Below, one piece after another: positions 47,279 through 58,338 of a stretch of DNA of 64,000 nucleotides. Positions within the stretch are counted from its first letter, which is position 1, and the number at the start of each line of letters is the position of its first letter. Made by a program: the position numbers and the translations under genes. Below the pieces are notes generated by a model, which was not told where the DNA came from, made no database searches, and saw nothing but the letters and a program-made list of their open reading frames with translations. Source of the DNA: Macrolepiota albuminosa (lineage: Eukaryota; Basidiomycota; Agaricomycetes; Agaricales; Agaricaceae); NCBI GenBank assembly GCA_027475525.1, contig JAMWFC010000073.1, positions 831,791 to 895,790 of the forward strand. The letters are read 5' to 3'.

Positions 47279-48079
47279 TGTGTCGTAGTCGTGACCATGT
47301 GCATAGCCCAGCATCATGCTAATACTGATGCCATGACCAATCTCCCTCATCCATATGCCTCAGTTGACATTGGGGGCTGCGCAAAAGTACCGTGACTGCT
47401 CATGTCGCTATAGACACTGCTGGGGCCATTATACCCATCGTACCTGTCATGCATGTCCAAGAATGGGGGCACAGACGTGTTGGTGGCTTTGAGGGTGGCC
47501 TTGTTGACCTCACAGTCAAACTTGGCATGACGTCATTGGCAGATGATGAACATCATGAGAAAAATGAGGAGGGCAAGACCAATGATGCTAACCGTGGTAA
47601 ATATGCCTGCAACAGCGCCGGTGTTTTGGAAGAACCTATTGTCAGGTCAGTAAGTAGTGGAGGGAAGAAGCAAGAGAAATGCACTATTTATCTGAATCAG
47701 CAGTTCCAGTGAATAATGTAGAATGAAACTAGACACTTACCAACATTGCAGCCCACCTCCACGCTGACACAATACCACTAGCAATAAGACCAGGTCTGAT
47801 CCTCCTCAAAGCGCTGCAGAACTCCTCTGAATTGAAGAGATTGTATGGGGTGTAATGTTTTTGAAGGGCAGTCAGCCCAAGCATAAGCCGGCTAAAGAAA
47901 AGGCCAATGCCTGCATACCCAATCAATTTTAGTTGGTAGCTTTGTAAGTTGAAATGAAATCACCAACCAATAACTAATGAAGAGGGAAGCGAATAATATA
48001 TGAAAGAGTTGTGGGGAGACAACGTACCAACGCTATACCCCGCATCCTGAGGGAGGATAGGTGAAGTAGTTGAAGACAT

Positions 48080-49894
48080 TGAGGGAGATGGAAAAAAGCT
48101 ATGGAAAGGGACAAGGCAGAAACATCTCTGAATATAGTAAGAGATTGCTTATCGTAATCTGCAGCTGGTGTCAACTAATAGATAAGATGCAGAAGTTTGT
48201 TGAATGCATGTAATAAGACTGTGGATAAGTGCAGCATCATGGAAGGTGCCATGTGTAGATCTTTGACTTTGTTGCGCTGTCAAGAAGATTTACACATTAT
48301 TATTGTGTTAATACAGAATGTTGCAGATCATATGTTACAGTGGGATGGGCGAGGACATGGTCTGGTAGCTGCGTGCTCTGACCTTTCGCAACCTAATGAA
48401 AGAGAAATAACTACTTTTAGCAGCGATTCAGGTGGGTGGGAAGGATGAAACATGTTCTTAACTTTACCTGATTTTCTGACTCTCTAAGTCTCTCCGGTTC
48501 CGTGAAAATCATTATGGCATGAAGCTTTTCTGATAACTCTCCTGGATTGTATGTTACCTTGATTGCAACATTTCGCTAGATTAGACTTTGGGCTGGGAGG
48601 GCAGGGAAATTTTTCTGCTGTCGCAGGCTTGGCCGGTACGAGAGCACAACAAAACTTCTGATCACGAAGCAGAAGAGAATTCGTGTAACAGCACAGCCAC
48701 CCTCATTAAAAGACCATCAAATCTCACGACTGATAGGCCAGCCATTAATTGAGTCGTGCAAGCACCAAATTTCTACTATAGGTTTGAGCAGTTGCCATCA
48801 GTTTCGAGCTGCAACATCATAGGAACTGATGAAAATCGGTGTATTATAACAGCAGCTCAATAAAATAAGTATTCAATGGCAGCTCCACCCTGAAATAGCC
48901 TACCACAATTTAAATGTCACACTGGGAAAATCAATCTTGCACAATTCTCTATAATAGGACTGAGCAGTCGCCATACCTTAGAGCCTGTAACGCAAGCAAG
49001 TAGAGTCCTTCTTTTGTTCTTAATTTCTTTTTCAGAGTCAATCATCCAATACGGCAGCATACTCGCTCCTGAAATGGTCCTACGTCTTCAACACCTCTGT
49101 GGGTCTATCTGTTGTGATTTTTCTACATCATCTTTTCCCATGCATTGATCCTAGGTCCTCATGTTAAATGAAGATGGCAAAAAACTGCGTGTAGTTGCAT
49201 ATACGACCTGTATGTGTGTGCATACACTCATTTTTGATGGGGGATTAGGAATGCACATAAAGGTTTGGCGCAGGGCGTTCAGGTGGAAGGGTGCGCAGAA
49301 ACTGTGTTTTTGCGTCGAAAATGATGGAGATTGTCCGAATCATGTAAGGAACAATGAGGTACTGAGAAATTTTAGTAACAACAGATAGAAATGGGATTGA
49401 AGATATGTATGAAGGACAACACACTGGTACACTGTATTGGGAAGCTGGCCAAACAGTGAAAAAATGCTGTGATGAAGTGGTGCATCTACAAAAATGACAG
49501 CTCTATAGATGGCTAGGTGAACATACTGCCACAGGTGCTGAGCAGATATTGAGTTGCCAGTCAGGTAGACAACAGATATGGCAGTGCTACTCAGGTGCAA
49601 GACATGTACTGTGGCCACCATTATGATATCTCCTATGTACTGGAGTGCCTATCAAGTTGAACTATATATACCTGTGGCTTTCCAGAGAGTTGGCATGTAC
49701 TTATATAGCATGCATGCTGGCATCAATATATACTTGTTGCCAGACTGAGATGTCATGTGCATGAGATGTGAAGACCTTGTTGTTTCCAGCAAAATCAACA
49801 GCCAAAAAACCTTGACTATCTGTGAGTGCAAACTAGACAGTGATGATTACATTTTGATCTCTCTCATAGACTTAGTCAGACACACAATTTTTAT
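48080..49894. other. Intergenic; possible outer end of the Plavaka element
   Basis: No gene is supported between the DUR3-like exon and the Plavaka stop. From about 49422 the sequence CACTGGTACACTG is followed by scattered short motifs such as CCACAGGTGC, CTCAGGTGC and CTGTGGCCACC, which look like subterminal repeats of CMC-type transposons. The matching inverted end would lie beyond the Gypsy nest, so it cannot be tested here. Confidence 0.35.
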
Positions 49895-52800
49895 TTATAA
49901 TTCTGCATATCCTAGCATCTCTTCTAGACTATTGGCACCTTCATCTCCATCCTCAGGGCCCAATTCATCAAACTCTGGTTCACTTTCCCACTCTTCATCC
50001 TCTCCTATATAAACATCCTCTTCCTCTTGTTGATTCATGGGATCCTCATATCCATAGTCTGCTTCCTCAACCTCAAATGAATTCTCTAAGAGCTCATTCT
50101 GTGGTTCTTCAGCTTCATTTTCATCTTCTTGCTCTTGTTGATCTGGATGTTATAAGTCTGAGCAATGCCTATCACGAAGGAAAAAGTTTGTTTCTTTGCG
50201 AATATTCTTGTGACCCACTCCTCCTCCTCGAAATCTCATCATCATGTCTCTATCCACAAACCTAATTAAGGTTAGAATTGGTATAAGCAAAGTGATGATC
50301 ATGATAACTCACATTCCTATACTGAATAATACATAATCATCATTATTTTTCTCAGGACCACGAGCATTTGCACTGAGAGGGAGAAAATCAGATGTACGTC
50401 CATGGTTGAATGAAGGGATGAGGTGGACACCACGGATGATGCGTGCAGGATCAAGAAACCCAAATGTTGCATCATCATTGCCATCTACAAAGCCAACTTG
50501 GTGCAATTGTCGATTTTTCCATCCACCTTTAGATTCCATATCACGCCCATACCATCAAATCCAGAGGAACTCAATACGTTGTGGGTCATAACTTTTTGAT
50601 TATGCACCAATGTATAAGACCATTACATGAAAAATGCCAATGATGCGGCAGAATCAATAGGGAAATGGTTCTTGGCCATTTTCACCATCTTCATGAGATA
50701 AAACTATTGCATTTGCATGTGTTCGTGGATTAAGCGTGTCCTGTGCTCGCTGGCAGTCATAGGTAGTGTAATTTATGCGTAATCGTTTGTGTCGGTATAT
50801 TTTATCATTTAAAAAAATGATATTGCGACGTTCAGTAGATGTGTATTGAAGAACATCTCCATCATGATCTTGATTGAGGATATATGCAAGACAATGATCC
50901 TTCAATTTAATAACAAAGTCCTTTAAGGATTGAATTAGTATCAAATTACTACTATTCAAGTTTATAGGCCTACTTTGAGTGCTGGATCATTAGCATTTTC
51001 ACTTAACCATTTAGGAAGATGGAGGCCATGTCGAACATCTTGTAAGATAACATGATGGTCAGTTGGAGATCCTGCAGGTAGATCTTCAATGTCATCAAAT
51101 TGAAGCCAGGGTGTTGTTTGGCTCTGCTTCTGCCTTGTCCAGCCTGAAGTATTTGAAATTTTTGGAGCTCTTTCTTGAATACGCCGAAGAATGCGCTGGC
51201 GTTGTTCATACTTGGCAATACCAATTGTGTATGAGCTTTTCTGAATAACTGGAAAGATCCGTTTGACTTGTTGATGAGCCAATTTACCCTATGAGATTTT
51301 TGAGTCTATCAATAAAAATAAATAGAGCAAATAATCACTTACAACTTGAGTTGAGTAATTGTCAGTTGTTCCATGGTGCCAGATTGTATTGACATAATCA
51401 CCAAGCCCATGCAATTTGACTGTCTTGAGATTGAATTCAACCACCTTAGTAGCACGCTTTTTTTTTTGACTGGCTCCTCAGCAGACTCAATTATTGTAGC
51501 TTGAGTTTTTTTCTTGATTGGCTCAGAAGATTGTGCTGCAGCTAGGGCGGCTCTTCATCTACCACGTGCAGCTACCTCTCCAGGGAGTTCACGAGTTTGA
51601 AAAACACTACAAGTATCTTTTTTGAAGTGGCGGAGATCCTGACCCAGGCATGTAAGAGAGCTGCTAAGATCTCGAAGTGTAGACTCTGTATGCATTTTTA
51701 ACTTGGCTAGTCCATGCCATGTTGCAAGTTCAAATAAGAGCTCAATAAGATTGGTATCGTGAGGTTCTGGAAGTAACCCATCGAAAGCTGGTATGGCACA
51801 CTGTAATAAGAAATAAAATAATTATTTTCAATGAGAATTTGATGTAGAGTTTACCTGTAATATATCTTCATAGTCTTGTGCAGCCATTTTCTTCATTCCA
51901 GCTGTGTCATGACTAAATTTATGAATAGTATCTCTTCCAAATGTTGGAATTTTGCGAAATCTAAATTTAGACATTTAAAAAGGATCAATGTTTGAGATAA
52001 AGTGAGTCACTAACTGATGATTCAGTTCTTGTATAGAATCATTACCAGCTGCATATAAGAGTCGAAGAGAGTGCTTAAAAACAGCCAGAAAAACACCAAT
52101 CTCAAACTCATGAAGGATATCTGATGTTATTATAGAATAAAAATCAAATCCATGTTCACTGAGTTGAGTTGAAAATGCATTCTAAAATATATATTAATTG
52201 ATAAAAAATATATCAAAAAATAAACTTATTTTTTTACCTGTGATGATGTTAAAGATCCATCTTCAAGAAGAGTTTTGAGAGCTGTGCTTGCAACTCCATA
52301 TCCCTTTTGAAACATCAATTTTCTAGCCTTTTCAACACAATCTTGTCTCTCTTTATTATCAACCCTCATCCATGTCTGACGTCGCTTTTGGTCAAGGATC
52401 CTACCAACTTGTTGGATCTCATCTACCTGGATCCAGCACAATGGACATGGATATTGAGAAAGATACTGGATACAAGTGATGAGAATTCTAATTAACTGTT
52501 AGCTTCTTCAAAAGCAAAATAAATAAAACATCTACTTTTCTGGATAATCCATTGAATAAGTGATAAATCGTGGGAACCATCGTCGAAGAATTGAATCAAC
52601 AGCATATGAGAGAAGCCCATTGATATAAATGTCCATAAAATCAGGATCCAAAATGCAGAGCCATGCAACATTCAACACTTCTCTCCGTACAAACTTGAGA
52701 ATATCTGCTGATGCAGGCACTCCATACTGTCCAATGTACCAATCTTGAAATGTGTCTGGTAACTAAAAAAACAATTTAGTCTTTGATCATCCTGAAAGAC

Positions 52801-53458
52801 AGAAACATACCTTTGGAATGTATGCAAGATGGTTTTCAGAGAAGGAAGAAGGTTTTCCTCGAATATTTTTCCATTGGTTTGTAGGATAAAAATAAATTGG
52901 CCAAAGTGATGCTTTTCCAAAGTTTGTCAAGTGGGTTGAGTCTGACCAGAGAGAAATTCCAAGTACAACATTCTCAATCCCATCTACTTTAGGTAATTGA
53001 CAAACATTTTCATACTCCTTGATAAAAGCATTTGCAGTAAAAGAATCAGATATGATCCTCTCAGGAGGAGCATTAGAAAATGGTTGCCAAAAGGACTTGT
53101 ATGGATGAATTGTGAAAGTCAATGCAGAAGGGCTCTCAAGAACACCTTCTATGATGTTTTGAAAGGACCGATGAGCAAAGCCAGGCACTTGAAAGACAGG
53201 TGCAGCTGCTTCAGATGCATGCTTGACACTAGTAGCAGGCACTGATATCCTGAGTTTTGAATGAATCCAGCCATTTTTTAACCAAGAAGAGTTGGTCAGA
53301 AGGTCCAGAAGATGAAGAATGGCTGAAATCATCAAGCCGTTTACTTTCTCGTCCAGAATCAAAGCCTTTGAGATCTTTCTTCTTCCAATCATTTTGGAGA
53401 ATGTAGTCATGGACAAGACGATTTATTTCAGCATCAGATTTGAGGTTAGAACCAGTAG
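49895..53458 (-). pseudogene. Plavaka-type (CMC superfamily) transposase, 5' end lost to Gypsy C
   Basis: A spliced minus-strand gene with short GT-AG introns (52763-52810, 52488-52535 and several more). Recognisable blocks in order are: KLRISVPATS and VPGFAHRSF, ISLWSDSTHLTNFGKASLWP (catalytic-region motif with Asp), LPDTFQDWY, FPRFITYSMDYPEK, CPLC, RRQTWMRVDN, EHGFDFY and HEFEIG, QLNHQ-like then IPTFGRDTI, HGLGDYV, KRIFPVIQKS, IYRHKRLRINYTTYD, HLIPSFNHGRTSD, ending in an acidic tail with stop at 49895. These match Plavaka transposases of mushrooms. An in-frame TGA near 51556 (Arg expected) and a frameshift in an A-run near 51460 show decay. The N-terminus is cut at 53458 by the LTR of Gypsy C. 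Confidence 0.85.
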
Positions 53459-53976
53459 TGTAAGGGCGACCTCTAGAGGCTGTGGCTCAGTCACACAGCT
53501 GACAGAGGGAGATCCAAAGTGTATTAGAATATATACTGACAATATCAAGGTAGCTACTCACCTGGCAGAGGGAGATCCAAAGAGAACAAGTCTGGGGATT
53601 CCCTATGCCAGGTTGGACGCTTCTGGGGCCTCTGAAGCGTGGGAAACAACTGTACAGTACAACAAAACCTTAAAAACTCGAAAATTGACTAACCAAACAA
53701 GTGTGCAAACAAGGGAGGAAAACTCCGGACTTTAGAAGTCAGAAAGGCAAACTCCAGCTTATCTAAGCAGCCTGGAGCGGTGCTGAAGGGCCCACACTTG
53801 TCTGAGTGATAGCTAAAGAACCAGAGCACCTCAAAGGTTGAGAATAGTACTAACAGATAGTGTTGGAAAAGTAGTAACAGCAAAATGAGAGAATGATAGA
53901 AGAAATAAGGAAGTGAATGAAAGGAGAGTGAAGGAATAAAGAGTGAAAGAAGAAAGGAATGGGGAGTCCCCTGACA
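53459..53976 (-). repeat. 3' LTR of Gypsy element C (518 bp)
   Basis: On the minus strand it starts TGTCAGGGGACTCC and ends CGCCCTTACA. The solo copies have TATATAA in the middle; here the same site reads TTAGATAAG, so the TATA-like box is changed. The TG/CA ends are intact. Confidence 0.95.
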
Positions 53977-53990
53977 TCACCCCCCCTCTA
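53977..53990 (-). promoter_or_regulatory. Polypurine tract overlapping the pol stop, element C
   Basis: On the minus strand TAGAGGGGGGTGA follows the last codon and ends exactly at the LTR. The pol stop TAG (53988-53990) forms its first bases, so pol ends on the tract. Confidence 0.85.
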
Positions 53991-56900
53991 GAGTGCGGCG
54001 TCTCGACGTGCTGGATAGAAGTAGTTCTGGATGGCCTGGTCTACCTTGGAAAGAGAATAGAGGCCTCTGATTGCCTGAGGAGCATTGGGATGCTGTTGAT
54101 AGAATTCCCAGACCAAGGCAGGGGCATGGACATTCTCTTGTGGCTGCCAGGAAACGTCTTCAATTCCATAGCCCTTCCACTTGACCTTGAACTGAAGCTT
54201 ATTCCTAAAGAGTCGGCTGTCTAGGATCCGCTCCACTTCGTACTCCTCTTGGTTGTTTACCAGAACAGGTGGTGGAGGTGGCTGTGGACGTCGACCTGGG
54301 ATTGGATCCTCTGGGGCTGGAGAAAGCTTCACCACATTGAAGACTGGATGGAGTCGACTCATTCCACTAGGCAGCTTGAGTCGATAGGCAAGTGGGCCTA
54401 CCTGTCTTACTATAGGAAAGGGTCCTAGACGACGGTGAGAGAGCTTCTGAGAAGGTCGGGTAGTGGCAATGTCAGAGGCATCCAGGTAGACTCGATCTCC
54501 AGGCTTGTACTTGGGGGCTGGAGTTCGTCCACGATCGTAGTAGCGGGCCATGTCATCCTTTGCCTTAGCTAAAGCTGCCTTGGCTTCCTCCTGGGCTGCC
54601 TTCATCCGATCTATGAACTCGTTGACAGCTTCATTCTCTGAAGGTTGTCCACGAGGCTCAAATCCCATCCGAGGGTGTCGACCAGTATCTAGAAGGAAAG
54701 GAGACATCTGGGTGGCAGCGTGTACACGGTTGTTGTACTGGAACTCTGCCTCTGGTAATAGATCGTCCCAGTCATCCTGTCGTTCATTGCAGAAGAGCCG
54801 GAGATACTGTTCTAGCTCCTGGTTGACACGCTCAGTCTGGCCATCAGACTGGGGGTGGTAGGCTGTGGAAGTGTGGAGTTTGACATGGAGGAGGCGATAC
54901 AGTTCTCTAGTAAACTCTGCCACAAACTGAGGTCCACGGTCCGAGACATAAGCATCTGACAACCCATGGAGTTTCCAGACATGCTTCCGGTACAGATTGG
55001 CTGCACCCATGGCTGAGCAAGTAGTGTGTGTTGGAATAAAATGAGCACGCTTGCCACAGAGATCCACTACCACCATGATCGCATCATATCCATGAGAATC
55101 TGGTAACTCAACAATGAAGTCTACTGAGGCCACACTCCAACGCTCAGCTGGGATAGGCAATGGATGAAGCTGTCCCATAGGAGGCTGACGACGAGGCTTA
55201 GTCTGAAGGCAAAGATCACAGGTGGAGGTGTAAGAGCCAATATACCGTGACATTTGAGGCCACCAGTAATTCCGCAAGACCAGCTCCAGTGTCTTCCATC
55301 TGCCAGGGTGTCCTGCAACTCGAGAGTCATGATGCTGCTCCACAATCCACCTCCGGAGGTCTGGCAGGTTGGGAACATAAATGCGTCCCTGGAAGGTGAG
55401 AAGACCATTTTCCAGAGACAACTCGTCGGTGTGGACAGACTTCACTCCAGTTTTCTCTTGAGCATGCAAGGCCATGGCAGCCTTAGCTACCAGATCTTCT
55501 TGAGCGCCCTCCCGGTTACCTCGTCGGATGTCTCGAAGAATGCTCACTTCTTCTCCCTGGCCAACCACATCTTCTAGAGCACGGATAGCAAATAGCTCTG
55601 GCTTCAGGAGTACAATATTGTCATTGTCACTAGCTCCTGAACCATGGTCTGCTCGCCTAGAAAGCGCATCTGGCTTACCCATGCTCCGTCCAGGTTTGTG
55701 ATGCAGAGAGAAGTCGAAGTTGGCCAGATACAAGGACCATCGAGCCTGTCGGCGGTTAAGTTTCTTGGCCGTCCGAAAGTACTCTAAGTTCTTGTGATCA
55801 GTCCACACCTCAAATTTATGCCTGGCACCCTCAAGGAAATGTCGCCACTCCTCAAATGACCGAATGATAGCTAGCATCTCCTTGTCATGGATCTCATAAT
55901 TTCGCTCCACGGCATTGAGACTCTTGGAGTAGAAAGCCACAGGATGCCACTTACCATCCTCTCTTGACTGTTGAGAGAGAACGGCCCCAGTAGCAAAATC
56001 AGAGCTATCAGCTTCGACACGGAAGGGAGAGTCATCATCTGGGAATATAAGGACAGGCTTTGAAGTGACTGCCTGTTTGAGGGCGTCAAAGGCTGTCTGC
56101 TGTGCTGCATCCCAGTGCCAAGGAGTGTCCTTAGTGGTGAGATCAAAGAGGGGCCGGGCATGGTGTGAGAAATCCTGAATAAACCTCCAGTAGAAGTTGG
56201 TGAAACCCAGGAAGGCCTGAATCTTCTTCTTGTTCTTCGGCTCTGGCCACTCCGCTACACCAGCCACCTTGACTGGGTCCATCTCAGCCATTCCATGAGA
56301 GATGATCAGTCCAAGATATTCAACCTTAGTCTGCTCAAACTCGCACTTCTCTGGCTTAAGATAGAGCTGGTGCTGGCGAAGACGTTCCAGTACGATGCGC
56401 GTAATCCGACGATGCTCCTCTAGAGTCTTGGTATAGATGAGAATATCGTCAAGGTATACGCACACAACACCTTCCGCTATGAGGTCTCGGAAAATGTCGT
56501 TCATCATGGTCTGGAAGGTGGCAGGGCTATTAGTGAGGCCGAAGAACATTACCAGAGGTTCAAAGAGTCCACAATTTGTTCGGAATGCTCCCTTCCACTC
56601 ATCTCCTTCTTTGATGCGCACATTGTTGTAGCCCCAGCGGACATCCAACTTGGTAAAGTAGCACGCACCTCGGAGGTTGTTGACAAGCTCTGAAATGAGT
56701 GGTAAGGGGTAGCAATTCTTCACAGTCATCGCATTCAAGACTCGGTAGTCCTGAACCAGACGTAGAGATCCATCCTTCTTCTTAATAAAGAAGACTGGAG
56801 AGGCCATCGGAGACTTTGAGGGACGGATGCGACCAGAGTCTAAATTCTCCTGCAAAAAGGCATCAAGCTCATCCTGTTCTCTGGGAGAGAGTGGGTAGAC

Positions 56901-57776
56901 CTTGCAGCTAGAGGGCTCAGCATTGGGTGTAAGCTCAATTGCATGGTCCCACTGCTTATGCTCTGGCAGGGAGTCAAATGATGCCTTAGAGAAAACATCC
57001 TCAAAGTCTTGCAGGTGATGAGGAACTGCATCTCGGAACGACTTAGGAGCAGAGTTGGCAGCAAATGCCTGAGCTAGCCGCTGGGAGGTAGTTTGGCTAG
57101 CTCTAATCTCTGCTACAGTTGGTGGAGGTCGTACCATAGTCGCATAAATCCTATCACCTGTCTCAATAGCCTCGTCTGGAGACTCTGGGTCAGGAGCACA
57201 TCCAAATTCACCCTCACATCCGTCTTCCATCTGGGCTTCACTCGCTACACCTCGAACGTCCTCATAGAGGGCCTCTCTATAAGGGAACGCCAAAGGAGGA
57301 GGATCCAGTAGGTCGAGGTCTGCAAAGGGGAGGTGTCCAACTCGGCAAGCCCTGATAGCAGCACGCTCATGGACTGACTCTCTGCGCTCCTCTCTAACTT
57401 CCTTGGCGCATGTGGAACACCGTCGAGGGCAGCGGCTCATGCTCACCTTACCCTTGGCCCAGTAAATCTCAGGATTGTGATCACGCAGCCAGGAGAACCC
57501 AAGTATCATGTCCTGCTTTCCTAGGCTGGTGACCGCAAAGACTGCACGCTCGGAATGAGTCTGATAATGAAGGACTAAATCCACCACTGAGCGGATGGAT
57601 CCAGCTTCATTGAGCGTACCGTCAATGTTATAGACTGGAATAGGGTGAGAGAGGGGACGGGTAGTGAGCCGGTGTTGTTCCACATAATGGGTGTCTAGGA
57701 AGAGTCCAGTAGCGCCACTGTCTAAGAGAGCTATGACGCTTCGAGTCTGCTGAGTGTCAGTTGTCTCAATCTCCAC
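53988..57776 (-). CDS. Gypsy element C pol polyprotein, protease to chromodomain
   Basis: An uninterrupted 1262-codon frame. Approximate residue positions: protease active site LLDSGATG at 17-24; reverse transcriptase with IKKKDGSLRLVQDYR at 331-345, LDVRWGYNN at 377-385 and YLDD at 441-444; RNase H with EADSSDF at 588, Glu near 634 and WTDHKNLEYF at 658; integrase HHCC at 815-856 (HHDSRVAGH, CDLC) and acidic triad D886, D946, E982 (VDF, SDRGPQF, DGQTERVN); GPF motif at 1118; chromodomain at about 1178-1225 (VERILDSR, FKVKWKGYG, SWQPQEN). All catalytic residues are present. Length and layout are typical of fungal chromoviruses (Tf1/MAGGY-like). The annotated start is a frame limit; the natural frame continues upstream toward Gag, with a TGA at 57864. 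Confidence 0.95.
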   Translation of the reverse strand: MEIETTDTQQTRSVIALLDSGATGLFLDTHYVEQHRLTTRPLSHPIPVYNIDGTLNEAGSIRSVVDLVLHYQTHSERAVFAVTSLGKQDMILGFSWLRDHNPEIYWAKGKVSMSRCPRRCSTCAKEVREERRESVHERAAIRACRVGHLPFADLDLLDPPPLAFPYREALYEDVRGVASEAQMEDGCEGEFGCAPDPESPDEAIETGDRIYATMVRPPPTVAEIRASQTTSQRLAQAFAANSAPKSFRDAVPHHLQDFEDVFSKASFDSLPEHKQWDHAIELTPNAEPSSCKVYPLSPREQDELDAFLQENLDSGRIRPSKSPMASPVFFIKKKDGSLRLVQDYRVLNAMTVKNCYPLPLISELVNNLRGACYFTKLDVRWGYNNVRIKEGDEWKGAFRTNCGLFEPLVMFFGLTNSPATFQTMMNDIFRDLIAEGVVCVYLDDILIYTKTLEEHRRITRIVLERLRQHQLYLKPEKCEFEQTKVEYLGLIISHGMAEMDPVKVAGVAEWPEPKNKKKIQAFLGFTNFYWRFIQDFSHHARPLFDLTTKDTPWHWDAAQQTAFDALKQAVTSKPVLIFPDDDSPFRVEADSSDFATGAVLSQQSREDGKWHPVAFYSKSLNAVERNYEIHDKEMLAIIRSFEEWRHFLEGARHKFEVWTDHKNLEYFRTAKKLNRRQARWSLYLANFDFSLHHKPGRSMGKPDALSRRADHGSGASDNDNIVLLKPELFAIRALEDVVGQGEEVSILRDIRRGNREGAQEDLVAKAAMALHAQEKTGVKSVHTDELSLENGLLTFQGRIYVPNLPDLRRWIVEQHHDSRVAGHPGRWKTLELVLRNYWWPQMSRYIGSYTSTCDLCLQTKPRRQPPMGQLHPLPIPAERWSVASVDFIVELPDSHGYDAIMVVVDLCGKRAHFIPTHTTCSAMGAANLYRKHVWKLHGLSDAYVSDRGPQFVAEFTRELYRLLHVKLHTSTAYHPQSDGQTERVNQELEQYLRLFCNERQDDWDDLLPEAEFQYNNRVHAATQMSPFLLDTGRHPRMGFEPRGQPSENEAVNEFIDRMKAAQEEAKAALAKAKDDMARYYDRGRTPAPKYKPGDRVYLDASDIATTRPSQKLSHRRLGPFPIVRQVGPLAYRLKLPSGMSRLHPVFNVVKLSPAPEDPIPGRRPQPPPPPVLVNNQEEYEVERILDSRLFRNKLQFKVKWKGYGIEDVSWQPQENVHAPALVWEFYQQHPNAPQAIRGLYSLSKVDQAIQNYFYPARRDAAL

Positions 57777-58066
57777 ATTCAGATGCAGAGAGTTGGGAGA
57801 GGGAGTAGAAGCAACAACATAGCGACGGGGAAGGCATCGTTCCCAAGCTGGGACACATGGTCGTCAGACAGGAGAAGGAGGAGAAGAGGTCTTAGCTGAG
57901 GCTTGGACCAAGGGGGTATTTTGTACGTCGGAGGGGGTGCTTACAGTTTCAGTCAGAGAATCAGGAGCAGGAAGCGATACATTAGAAGACTCTACTGATT
58001 GACATGTAAACTGATTAGCACCAGGCGGCGGAGGCATACAACTCATCCGTCGCTCTATTGAAAACC
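57777..58066 (-). pseudogene. Gag C-terminal to protease linker of element C, truncated
   Basis: The pol reading frame continues upstream without shift from 57776 to 58064, broken only by TGA at 57864-57866 next to a CGA codon. It encodes a Pro/Ser/Thr-rich linker (ANQFTCQSVESSNVSLP) and RCLPRRYVVASTPSP. The rest of Gag is missing because element B begins at 58067. Because the frame is shared, element C probably made a single Gag-Pol protein. Confidence 0.7.
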
Positions 58067-58293
58067 TGTAACGAAGTTACAGGGTTTGTGAGAGCTTAGG
58101 TTCACACAGTACAGAATCAGACCAGACTGGTCTATTGACTATGTAGTGTAAAACAAAGATAAGCTGCTTAGTAAGCAGCATATGTACAGTATTTATAATA
58201 TGTAAATAATAATATTATATTATAATAATAATATAATATCTACTAAAGTAAGTAAGGCTATGTGGCCAACGCCACATAGCGGGCTACGCTACA
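58067..58293 (-). repeat. 3' LTR of element B (227 bp)
   Basis: On the minus strand it begins TGTAGCGTAGCCC and ends in the perfect hairpin TGTAACTTCGTTACA. A second inverted pair, GCTATGTGGCGTTGGCCACATAGC, lies at its 5' end. The middle is AT-only (about 58190-58245). Confidence 0.88.
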
Positions 58294-58306
58294 CACCCCC
58301 CAATCA
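58294..58306 (-). promoter_or_regulatory. Polypurine tract of element B
   Basis: Minus-strand GATTGGGGGGTG directly precedes the LTR and matches the tract of element A. Confidence 0.75.
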
Positions 58307-58338
58307 GACCGAGCTACGGTCTCGAGATAAGATGACGG

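Larger units (their letters stand above)
42074..48079 (-). pseudogene. Broken host gene: DUR3-like 5' exons joined to a membrane-tail protein, split by Copia
   Basis: On the minus strand, exon 1 (48079-48028, MSSTTSPILPQDAGYS) and exon 2 (47910-47741, GIGLFFSRLM ... SEEFCSAL ... GLIASGIVSAW) match the first part of DUR3-type urea/polyamine sodium:solute symporters. After an intron (donor GTAAGT at 47740) the next exon (from 47635) encodes a different protein: NTGAVAGIFTTVSIIGLALL and LIFLMMFII form one membrane segment, followed by a basic stop and an acidic, Tyr/His/Gln-rich tail as in single-pass fungal membrane proteins. The tail frame reads through the Copia insertion point and ends at 42074. 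An in-frame TGA near 47530 (Arg expected) and a 1-bp frameshift near 47370 accompany the insertion. It is dead at least in its second half. Confidence 0.6.
53459..58066 (-). mobile_element. Ty3/Gypsy element C, pol open, 5' part lost to nested element B
   Basis: Minus-strand chromovirus-type element inserted in the Plavaka gene. The 3' LTR, polypurine tract and a 1262-codon pol frame are present. The upstream Gag region is cut at about 58066 by the LTR of element B, so the 5' LTR is outside the window or lost. It is the youngest-looking pol here. Its LTR family also supplies the two solo LTRs at 6233 and 12311. Confidence 0.94.
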
